64,000 nucleotides of DNA from Prostheceraeus crozeri (Eukaryota; Platyhelminthes; Polycladida; Euryleptidae), in NCBI GenBank assembly GCA_907163375.1, contig CAJQUW010004571.1:28883-92882 (forward strand), given 5' to 3'. The notes below the pieces were generated by a model. It ran no database searches and had not been told where the DNA came from. It worked only from the letters and a program-made list of their open reading frames with translations. The translations under genes and the position numbers were made by a program. Positions 48,870 through 55,950 of this stretch are shown in pieces. How positions within the stretch are numbered: the first letter of the stretch is position 1; each line of letters opens with the position of its first letter.

Positions 48870-50760
48870 GCGTCCCCCCCCCCTCTGGCACGGGAGAGTG
48901 TCGTGGTCGGCCGCCGTGGTGCTTCGTGTCTGAGTCCCCCCCCCCTCTGGAACGACAGAGGTTGTGGTCTGTCGTGGTGTGCCGGCCGGGTGGGTCCACG
49001 TTCACAACATGTTCGCTGACGTCCCCCCCCCCTCTGCAACGACAGAGTGTTAGACTCGGGTGCGTTGGTCCGACCGCCTGGTTGACGTGGGCGACCGTCT
49101 AGGTTGACGTGGGCGACCGCCAGGATTAGTCTTGAGGCTATAGTGTGTGATGTTTTTGGTGTGTAGCGTCCAAACGAAGCATCGGATGAGAAAACGGAGG
49201 CCAGATTCGGAATCTACGTGAAATTTTGGGTTAGGAGGGATGTTTCCAGCGAAATCGGAGAGAAAAAATTTTCGGCTGACGTCCCCCCCCCCTGGACAGC
49301 TTGCTTCCAGTGGACGGATTTTGTCGTGCGATAGCTCGTTTGAAAGCTAAGAGTGAGACAAATTCAGTGAAAGAATCGGCTTGTTCCTATCTGTCTTCGT
49401 TCAAAAGTTAGAGCGGTTACAAGATTTTAGGTCGGAGCTCGCTCACCTGAAAAAATCCTAAGTGTCAGAGTGGCTTTGTATGGGTAAAATTTTGAAAATT
49501 TTCCAAAGTGTGGAATTTCGACCTGGGACCGTCACCAAAACATTTTTCATCAAATTTCACCGACCCCCCCCCCCCCGACAGCAATCTTCTAACTTTGGTT
49601 CTAGTGGACGGATTTTGTCTTACACCTACTCGTTTGAAAGAGGAGAAAAAACTGCTCGACAACATTTTTTGTTGCGAGTCAATCGGACCAGCCGTTCACA
49701 AGTTAGAGCGGTTACAAGATTTTAGGTCGGAGCTCGCTCACCTGAAAAAATCCTAAGTGTCAGAGTGACTTTGTATGGGTAAAATTTTGAAAATTTTCCA
49801 AAGTGTGGAATTTCGACCTGGGTCCGCCACCAAAACATTTTTCATCAAATTTCACTGACCCCCCCCCGACAACAATCTTCTAACTTTGGTTCTAGTGGAC
49901 GGATTTTGTCTTACAGCTACTCGTTTGAAAGAGGAGAAAAAACTGCTCGACAACATTTTTTGTTGCGAGTCAATCGGACCAGCCGTTCACAAGTTAGAGC
50001 GGTTACAAGATTTTAGGTCGGAGCTCGCTCACCTGAAAAAATCCTAAGTGTCAGAGTGACTTTGTATGGGTAAAAATTTGAAAATTTTCCAAAGTGTGGA
50101 ATTTCGACCTGGGACCGTCACCAAAACATTTTTCATCAAATTTCACTGACCTCCCCCCCCCCCTGGACAGCTAGCTTCTATCTTGGCTTCTAGTGGACGG
50201 ATTTTCTCGTGCAATAGCTCGTTTGAAAGCTAAGAGTGAGACAAATTCAGTGAAAGAATCGGCTTGTTCCTATCTGTCTTCGTTCAAAAGTTAGAGCGGT
50301 TACAAGATTTTAGGTCGGAGCTCGCTCACCTGAAAAAATCCTAAGTGTCAGAGTGACTTTGTATGGGTAAAATTTTGAAAATTTTCCAAAGTGTGGAATT
50401 TCGACCTGGGACCGTCACCAAAACATTTTTCATCAAATTTCACTGACCTCCCCCCCCCTGGACAGCTAGCTTCTATCTTGGCTTCTAGTGGACGGATTTT
50501 CTCGTGCAATAGCTCGTTTGAAAGCTAAGAGTGAGACAAATTCAGTGAAAGAATCGGCTTGTTCCTATCTGTCTTCGTTCAAAAGTTAGAGCGGTTACAA
50601 GATTTTAGGTCGGAGCTCGCTCACCTGAAAAAATCCTAAGTGTCAGAGTGACTTTGTATGGGTAAAAATTTGAAAATTTTCCAAAGTGTGGAATTTCGAC
50701 CTGGGACCGTCACCAAAACATTTTTCATCAAATTTCTCTGAACGAGGGGGGGGGAGGTCA
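48870..50760 (+). repeat. Satellite-like array with long C-tracts
   Basis: The first part (48870-49300) has several GTC-C(9-11) blocks followed by CTCTGG or CTCTGC and a GACAGAG motif. From 49463, units of about 291-297 bp start GTCAGAGTG at 49463, 49759, 50050, 50347 and 50642. Each unit contains TTTCACTGACC plus a run of 7-12 C, then TTCTAGTGGACGG and GGTCGGAGCTCGCTCACC. The array may be subterminal DNA of the adjacent virus-like element, but no boundary is proven. Confidence 0.8.
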
Positions 50761-50860
50761 GTGAAATTTGATGAAAAATGTTTTGGTGAAGGTCCCAGGT
50801 TGAAATTCGGAAGTTTTAAATTTTTCAAAATTTTCACCACACTGGAGCTCTCACACTTAG
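50695..50860. repeat. Inverted junction at the end of the C-tract array
   Basis: The unit running toward the C-tract (ACATTTTTCATCAAATTTC) meets its own inverse (GAAATTTGATGAAAAATGT, after a G9 run) within about 30 bp, giving a large hairpin. The inverse copy then fades after about 50850. This could be an internal terminus or a head-to-head array joint. Confidence 0.75.
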
Positions 50861-51043
50861 GAATTTTTTCACTTGTGGCATGTTACATGGACATGTGCTG
50901 GCGGACCAACTTCCCGTGGTCATATGAGAATGGTTCAGGTGTCATATTGTAAAGAATGATGAGACAAATCGTTTGCAACAAACCGCATGTCGCTACGATG
51001 AATACTTTCGGAGATAGAGCCATTTTAAGTTTTCTTCCGAGCA

Positions 51044-51051
51044 TATATAAA
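51044..51051 (+). promoter_or_regulatory. TATA box (TATATAAA) for the coiled-coil gene
   Basis: TATATAAA is followed by CCCGCGACAAC-GTAAGT and, 27 nt later, GACGAG-GTAAGC, two candidate splice donors. The acceptor ATCTTACAG ends at 51622, just before the ATG at 51641. A short untranslated first exon and an intron of about 550 nt are therefore likely. Confidence 0.6.
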
Positions 51052-51394
51052 CCCGCGACAACGTAAGTCTGATCACTTCATCGAAAGACGAGGTAAGCGA
51101 CGGTCGTCGCTCTGAGCTCCCGATATCGGGTGCAAAGGACTCTATCTTTTGAAGTAGGCAAGCTATCTTGCTACTTCAAAGTTTGTATGATAGAGTTTGA
51201 TAGTGTCTTTACTACTGATAAAATTTTTTAAAAGTAGTATGAGTAGTAAAATGCGGAATTTTTTAAAAATTCTTAATTTTCACTTTTTTCAAAGTTTTAA
51301 CATATAGACTAAGGTTTTCAAGTATCCTGAGTTCAAATATGCTATCAGATTTGAAATTTAACTAAGTCTAAGGCAGCTTTGAGGGGTTAGATCC

Positions 51395-51565
51395 CAGCTA
51401 CTGATCACTACCTTTGACTCGGCGTTCCTGTTACCACTTCGGGGCAGTGACAATGATGTCTTCAGCTGTAAAGAGCGGGTATCGGGGAAGATCTCTCACT
51501 TCCCTAGTGATCGGTACAAGGCCTTCGGGCTGTCGACGGGATCGAGTGCCACTCACTACACTCTT
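51395..51565 (+). other. Possibly structured RNA segment in the 5' UTR intron
   Basis: GATCACTA (about 51404) can pair with TAGTGATC (about 51513). Inside are smaller hairpins (CACT-TCGGGGC-AGTG, GGGAAG...CTTCCC), and just after is a UUCG-capped hairpin (AGGCC-TTCG-GGCT). GGCGTTCCTGT and its left flank recur near 54090. It does not match the ribozyme layout seen further right. Confidence 0.35.
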
Positions 51566-51640
51566 TAGGAATATGACTGTACTACATGATTCCAAACTTA
51601 TACAAATTTCATTATCTTACAGTTCACAATAAAATCTATC

Positions 51641-52831
51641 ATGGCCAACGACAAAAATCGAAAATTTCACATCAAAATGTGTGTGTGCGGTCGTATAAAT
51701 CGCAGTGCGGACGCCAAGGCTCACGTCAAGAAGGCGGGCACCGGCCACATGATTGTCTTGAATAGGGTTGCGTGCGTGAAGTGTAGAGTGCTGAAGGGTG
51801 ATGAGGATGAGGCGCGTTTCTACAGAGTGCATGCTGACTGTAGTGGTGGTTTAGTGACTGATTTGAGATTTACACAGTTGATTGTGGAAGAGAGGGAGCG
51901 AATGTTGGCGAATGTTGCGAATGTTGTTGAGAATGTTGTTGAGAATGTTGTTGAGAATGTTGTTGAGAATGATGAGTTGGCGAGAGCGGTTGCGTCGTTG
52001 GAGGGTGAGATTGAGCAGCGGAAGAGAGTGCTTGAGAGTGATGATGAGGATGATGTGGATTTAGATAGGGAGCGTGTGAGGAAGCGTGTGAGGAAGTTGA
52101 GCTCTTCGTCATCGGAGGTGTCCAACATCGTCATCACCGACCCCCCGAAGAGCTCATCTTCCCCAAAAGTGAAGAGTGGTGGGATTCGTGTGCAGTCGGC
52201 GAGGTGGTTGAAGGATGAAGAGAAGAGACATGTTTCGCAGCAGATGGCGCATGAGTTGTTAGTGAATAAGTTTGAGAGTTTGAAGAAAGTGAAGGATGAA
52301 GTTGTGAAGGAGTTGGATGAGTTGAAAAAGAAGGATTTGAAGTCGAAGGAGGTGGCGGATGAAAACATTAGAATGAGGCGTTGTGTGACTGATTTGAAGA
52401 ATAAGACGCGAGAGTTGGAAGAGAAGAATGATGCGTGTGAGAAGAGGGCGAGTGCTGCGGAGAGAAGAATGAGAGATGCAGAGGCGAAGTTTGAGGAGAT
52501 GATGAAGGAGATGAGTGTGTTGAGAGCGAGGAATGTTGAGTTGGAGAGGACTGTGGCTCGGCGGGGTGATGAGAGGCAGGCGTGTGAGAAGTTGGAGCGC
52601 ATGAGGGATGAGTGGGAACGTGTGAATGAGGATCGTTTGTTTGAATTTCACATCCCTATTCGGGACAATCATTTGGCCGGCGAAGTATTGGTGAATAAAA
52701 ATCTGGACGAATCAATTATTTGCTACAACGGTCATCCGAGCAAGAAGTGTCTCCATGCAAGCTTACGAATGCGCGGCCATCTACACAAATTTTCGATTCG
52801 GAAACGCGCGAGACTACCTAAGGATGACTAA
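51641..52831 (+). CDS. Coiled-coil protein of the virus-like element, 396 aa
   Basis: The start is the ATG at 51641, just after an acceptor. Residues 12-75 hold spaced Cys pairs (MCVCG, CVKCRV, HADC) that could bind zinc. Residues about 88-110 are a short NVVE repeat coded by AATGTTGTTGAG units. Residues 144-160 are basic then Ser-rich (RVRKRVRKLSSSSSE), like a nuclear signal. Residues 185-333 are a long Lys/Glu-rich coiled coil. The last ~60 residues (FEFHIPIRDNHLAGEV...) form a distinct tail. No family recognised. A GT-AG pair (52836-52896) suggests a small intron after the stop. The first ribozyme cassette follows at 52932. Confidence 0.65.
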   Translation: MANDKNRKFHIKMCVCGRINRSADAKAHVKKAGTGHMIVLNRVACVKCRVLKGDEDEARFYRVHADCSGGLVTDLRFTQLIVEERERMLANVANVVENVVENVVENVVENDELARAVASLEGEIEQRKRVLESDDEDDVDLDRERVRKRVRKLSSSSSEVSNIVITDPPKSSSSPKVKSGGIRVQSARWLKDEEKRHVSQQMAHELLVNKFESLKKVKDEVVKELDELKKKDLKSKEVADENIRMRRCVTDLKNKTRELEEKNDACEKRASAAERRMRDAEAKFEEMMKEMSVLRARNVELERTVARRGDERQACEKLERMRDEWERVNEDRLFEFHIPIRDNHLAGEVLVNKNLDESIICYNGHPSKKCLHASLRMRGHLHKFSIRKRARLPKDD

Positions 52832-52931
52832 CTTGGTAAGTGAAAAAGTAAATAAGATAGTATATCCTATTCTAATACATATCATTTTCATTGCAGATCT
52901 TTGCCCGCCTTCACCACCCCATCAATTTACT

Positions 52932-53071
52932 CCCGAGAACGAACCATCGGCTCTCTTAAGGGCCACCTAGGGGCAAGACATGATAGAACCTCCACGCGGT
53001 TTGCCCTGGGCAGTCTTCGGACTGGCGAATACTATCATTAAGTTGAATCTGCTATCAGTCAACTTGAACGT
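52932..53071 (+). repeat. 140-bp ribozyme cassette, copy 1
   Basis: About 97-99% identical to 53406-53545 and 53926-54065, with unrelated flanks. Layout: hairpin CCGA...TCGG and a GGCTCT-CTTA-AGGGCC hairpin, then the ribozyme, then hairpin AAGTTGA(AT)CTG-CTAT-CAG-TCAACTT. Confidence 0.93.
52970..53038 (+). ncRNA. HDV-like self-cleaving ribozyme, copy 1
   Basis: All HDV-fold parts are present in order. P1 is GGGGCAA pairing with UUGCCCU, with the G1-U wobble. P2 is AUGAUAG with CUAUCAU, making the pseudoknot. P3 is ACC with GGU. L3 is UCCACGC, one base different from the other copies but keeping the CC needed for P1.1 with GG of the following GGGC. P4 is AGUC-UUCG-GACU. The active-site strand GGCGAAU supplies the catalytic C (C75 in the viral ribozyme). 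Predicted cleavage is just 5' of G 52970. Confidence 0.9.
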
Positions 53072-53089
53072 TGCGTCGCGTTAGAGGGG

Positions 53090-53097
53090 TATATAAA
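53090..53097 (+). promoter_or_regulatory. TATA box (TATATAAA) of the 88-aa gene
   Basis: It lies 52 nt after ribozyme 1 and 39 nt before the ATG at 53129. With the usual 25-30 nt spacing, transcription would start only about 5-10 nt before the ATG. CATTT repeats fill the initiator region. Confidence 0.7.
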
Positions 53098-53128
53098 CCA
53101 CTGCCTCTCATTTCATTTCATTTCAATC

Positions 53129-53395
53129 ATGCAGACGCCGAACAGTCAAGTCAGCTCTCCTCGCGGACCGCAGTTAAGGCCGCGAAATTTATTTGAGGAG
53201 TTCGTCAGGCTAGAGGAGCAAGACAGAGTTTTTAATAATCTTGCTCGGATTGGCAATCCGATGACAGCAACTGCTGCCAATCCAACGGAATGGCGCTACA
53301 TTCCACTCTATACTCACATGCCAGTTAGTGTGGAAGTCGACAGTGCTACCAAAGAGAGAGTCTTTGACTCTCTCAGCAGAATTGGTAGGCTGTAG
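53129..53395 (+). CDS. Small protein of the virus-like element, 88 aa
   Basis: ATG at 53129, TAG at 53393-53395. The protein has an internal repeat: EEQDRVFNNLARIGNPM in the middle and ATKERVFDSLSRIGRL at the C-terminus, each an amphipathic helix followed by RIG. No signal peptide or membrane segment and no family recognised. It is framed by its own TATA box on the left and ribozyme cassette 2 starting 10 nt after the stop. The position and own promoter make it a credible gene despite its size. Confidence 0.65.
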   Translation: MQTPNSQVSSPRGPQLRPRNLFEEFVRLEEQDRVFNNLARIGNPMTATAANPTEWRYIPLYTHMPVSVEVDSATKERVFDSLSRIGRL

Positions 53396-53405
53396 GATGA
53401 CGACT

Positions 53406-53545
53406 CCCGAGAACGAACCATCGGCTCTCTTAAGGGCCACCATGGGGCAAGACATGATAGAACCTCCTCGCGGTTTGCCCTGGGCAGTCTTCGGACTGGC
53501 GAATACTATCATTAAGTTGAATCTGCTATCAGTCAACTTGAACAT
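53406..53545 (+). repeat. 140-bp ribozyme cassette, copy 2
   Basis: Begins 10 nt after the stop of the 88-aa gene. Sequence and hairpins are as in copy 1 apart from a few substitutions (CCAT for CCTA before the cleavage site, UCCUCGC loop, GAACATT at the end). Confidence 0.93.
53444..53512 (+). ncRNA. HDV-like self-cleaving ribozyme, copy 2
   Basis: Identical layout to copy 1: 7-bp P1 with G-U at the cleavage site, 7-bp P2, 3-bp P3, P4 capped by UUCG, and GGCGAAU. L3 is UCCUCGC, the same seven bases as in the human HDV ribozyme. Predicted cleavage is between U 53443 and G 53444, 48 nt after the stop codon. Confidence 0.93.
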
Positions 53546-53548
53546 TAT

Positions 53549-53568
53549 GCAGTCGATTGCTATCCCTG
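53549..53568 (+). promoter_or_regulatory. 20-bp motif shared with the 205-bp tandem repeats
   Basis: GCAGTCGATTGCTATCCCTG occurs here, between ribozyme 2 and the next TATA box. It also occurs once in each of the three tandem repeats (first at 54438-54457). Exact sharing over 20 bp between otherwise different regions suggests a protein-binding or replication site. Confidence 0.5.
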
Positions 53569-53611
53569 AAGCATTCTGATTCGCTGTTGAGCAATTCATT
53601 GTTGAAAACCC

Positions 53612-53619
53612 TATATAAG
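53612..53619 (+). promoter_or_regulatory. TATA box (TATATAAG) of the 83-aa gene
   Basis: Located 41 nt upstream of the end of a short leader that leads to ATG 53660. It lies 100 nt after ribozyme 2, so this gene has its own promoter rather than depending on read-through. Confidence 0.7.
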
Positions 53620-53659
53620 CCAGAAGATTGTAGCGCTTCTCATTCAATTTGAAGTCACG

Positions 53660-53911
53660 ATGGAAGCGACATCTGCCGACAATATTCCCGTCTTCACTGA
53701 TGAAGACAACGGTATTCCCGAGTTCGTCATCCTCGACGAGTGGGATGAGGATGAGAAGAAGGGGAAGATCAAGAGGATCGTTTGGACGGATGAGGTGTGG
53801 ACTCCAAATACCACCCGCATCCGAAAGGTGCCAGATGCACCAGCACGGCTTAGGCGGCACAGGGTTTATGACAACCTAACTGTCATACCTATTGACTATT
53901 CAAGCCAATAG
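53660..53911 (+). CDS. Small acidic protein of the virus-like element, 83 aa
   Basis: ATG at 53660, TAG at 53909-53911. The first half is acidic (FTDEDNGIPEFVILDEWDEDE). The second is more basic (KIKRIVWTDEVWTP, then RIRKVPDAPARLRRHRVYDN). No family recognised. It is framed by a TATA box and ribozyme cassette 3, which starts 14 nt after the stop, repeating the arrangement of the 88-aa gene. Confidence 0.65.
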   Translation: MEATSADNIPVFTDEDNGIPEFVILDEWDEDEKKGKIKRIVWTDEVWTPNTTRIRKVPDAPARLRRHRVYDNLTVIPIDYSSQ

Positions 53912-53925
53912 TCAACTTAATTGTC

Positions 53926-54065
53926 ACCGAGAACGAACCATCGGCTCTCTTAAGGGCCACCATGGGGCAAGACATGATAGAACCTCCTCGCGGTTTGCCC
54001 TGGGCAGTCTTCGGACTGGCGAATACTATCATTAAGTTGAATCTGCTATCAGTCAACTTGAACGT
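53926..54065 (+). repeat. 140-bp ribozyme cassette, copy 3
   Basis: Nearly identical to copy 2 over its whole length, then diverges at once. It is the last in the series; no TATA-driven small gene directly follows. Confidence 0.93.
53964..54032 (+). ncRNA. HDV-like self-cleaving ribozyme, copy 3
   Basis: Same 69-nt sequence as copy 2, with all HDV-fold elements. Predicted cleavage is 5' of G 53964, 52 nt after the stop of the 83-aa gene. Confidence 0.93.
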
Positions 54066-54407
54066 TGCAAATGAAGTTCGGTGTAATACTTCCTTTCGAC
54101 GGGCGTTCCTGTAAAGGGCGGCGGTGAAACCCGTAGCTATGTATACCGCAAGGGACATTCGGCAATGGTCAATCTTGTTAAACCTCTCTGCGTCATGTTT
54201 GCAAGTGATTGCCTCTGTCTCAACGTAGCATGCATTCGCGTCAGGGCGACATTTAGCCAACTGTCGAAGGTTGCCTAAAACTTTCCATTGCATACGTTAT
54301 GAGAACCATGAGTTCTACCTGTCTCTATCAATGAGACGAATTGATGAATGGAATGAAATGGGAGGACACTCACGCGCCACACGCAACATAACACACTTCT
54401 CTCTTCC
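54066..54407. other. Spacer after ribozyme 3
   Basis: GC-richer than the surroundings. It contains GGGCGTTCCTGT (near 54096), similar to a site near 51423. Open frames here on the minus strand are shadows of the cassette. No gene is supported. Confidence 0.45.
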
Positions 54408-55012
54408 GTAGTCTAACAAGCTCTTTACACATGGATCGCAGTCGATTGCTATCCCTGTATCAGAAGTGTAAGCTATCTTAATTTATTTGACACTATTTTA
54501 TCTACCATCATCGTCCATATGAAATGTTTTTAGATTTACAAGTTAGACTAAGCGTGCTACTATTTCCAAATGAAAAAGTATACATGCTTAAATCATCCAC
54601 TTAAGCCCATCCGTAGTCTAACAAGCTCTTTACACATGGATCGCAGTCGATTGCTATCCCTGTATCAGAAGTGTAAGCTATCTTAATTTATTTGACACTA
54701 TTTCATCTACCATCATCGTCCATATGAAATGTTATAAGATTTACAAGTTAAACTAAGCGTGCTACTATTTCCAAATGAAAAAGTATACATGGTTAAATCA
54801 TCCACTTAAGCCCATCCGTAGTCTAACAAGCTCTTTACACATGGATCGCAGTCGATTGCTATCCCTGTATCAGAAGTGTAAGCTATCTTAATTTATTTGA
54901 CACTATTTCATCTACCATCATCGTCCATATGAAATGTTATAAGATTTACAAGTTAAACTAAGCGTGCTACTATTTCCAAATGAAAAAGTATACATGGTTA
55001 AATTATTCACTA
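54408..55012 (+). repeat. Three tandem 205-bp repeats
   Basis: Units begin at GTAGTCTAACAAGCTC (54408, 54613, 54818) and are nearly identical; the last decays near 55000. Each includes the 20-bp motif of 53549-53568. Location between divergent gene groups and tandem iteration suggest an enhancer-like or replication-related region. No protein is encoded. Confidence 0.88.
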
Positions 55013-55068
55013 AAACCCCATTCAAGTAAGTCAGTATGAAAGCAAAGATAATACGAAATAAACATTTA

Positions 55069-55506
55069 TTATGGCATGTATTTCAAAAGGTCTTCATCGT
55101 CAATATCGTCCCAGAGTCTGGCTTCACATAGATTACAAAAACAGTTGAGCTGCTTTAAACGTTCTTCTGCAGCGTCCCTCACTTTCTCAATGTACGCCCA
55201 CTCCGCCACGGTTCGCGGTTGGGAGTTAGGGGTGTACCACTCCCATATTTGATGCAAGTGCGACTTGCTGGTCATCTCCATCACCCCTTCGGCATCATAT
55301 TGTAAATATTTCCACCGTATGCCTGTTAGGTCGGGCAACTCCTCTTCATCCTCCTCCGATAATGATAACTTTCGTATATTGTCGAGATTGTATGTCTTCT
55401 CCACCTTCGCCTTTCTTGGTGCATTTGCTGTAACGAGCACCTTTGCTGATGTATATGGAGAGGAGAACTCCAATGCGGTATTTGGTGTTGTTGGAGGACT
55501 TGTCAT
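55069..55506 (-). CDS. Hypothetical protein of the virus-like element, 145 aa
   Basis: ATG at 55506, stop at 55069. The N-terminus is Ser/Thr/Pro-rich, the middle acidic (SLSEEDEEELPDLTG), then a Trp-containing part (IRWKYLQYDAEGV, HLHQIWEWYTPNS) and a C-terminal CFCNLCEARLW Cys cluster with an acidic end. No family recognised. It diverges from the polymerase gene; the 260-bp gap has a CCAAT motif near 55580 and likely works as a bidirectional promoter. TTTATT near 55062 (AATAAA on the minus strand) could end its transcript. Confidence 0.6.
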   Translation of the reverse strand: MTSPPTTPNTALEFSSPYTSAKVLVTANAPRKAKVEKTYNLDNIRKLSLSEEDEEELPDLTGIRWKYLQYDAEGVMEMTSKSHLHQIWEWYTPNSQPRTVAEWAYIEKVRDAAEERLKQLNCFCNLCEARLWDDIDDEDLLKYMP

Positions 55507-55619
55507 GTTGTCTTTGAAATGCTGACTTTGAATAATGATAACTTTAACATTTTTCTAATTCTTAAGTATACACAAGCAGCCAATCAGAATGAACATCCAA
55601 TGAATGAAGAGGATGAAAG

Positions 55620-55627
55620 TATATAAG
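55620..55627 (+). promoter_or_regulatory. TATA box (TATATAAG) of the polymerase gene
   Basis: It lies about 140 bp before the first ATG in the polymerase leader (55763). Short GT-AG introns of about 60 nt appear to follow (55766-55830 and 55892-55950), similar in size to the one after the coiled-coil gene. Confidence 0.6.
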
Positions 55628-55950
55628 CAAAGTGACATTCAGGTCATTTCATTTAATCTGTGAATCATACAAGTGACGAACGCACGATCTCTCTCTTTGA
55701 CTATTATTTGAGTGAAGTCTCTATCTTGTAGAAGTATCAACCTTAAACTTGATTTCGTTGAAATGGTAAGTTGAAAATTTCCTCTCATCTCCCTCAAACG
55801 TGTGACTAATAGCATCTTCCTCAATTTCAGACATCAACTTCATCACCAACGCCCTCTCTTCTCGAGGAAAGTTTAGAGTTATTGAGTCAAGGTAGGTTGT
55901 AACACTACACTGAGGCTTGAACAGAGATGAAAGAATGATTTCTCTTTCAG

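Noticed and set aside
48870-49030. GC-rich start as a CpG-island promoter or gene
   Set aside because: The sequence is part of the C-tract repeat array and the frames there are repeat-driven.
49000-50760. Further HDV-like ribozymes in the C-tract array
   Set aside because: No UCCUCGC-type loop combined with a GGCGAAU strand and matching P1/P2 was found there or on the minus strand.
51820-52602. Minus-strand Ser/Phe-rich frame opposite the coiled-coil gene
   Set aside because: It mirrors the Lys/Glu codons of the coiled coil and has no independent support.
53210-53860. Minus-strand frame of 216 residues across two ribozyme cassettes
   Set aside because: It spans two unrelated genes and the cassette. 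The same peptide recurs at 53889-54293 only because the cassette repeats.
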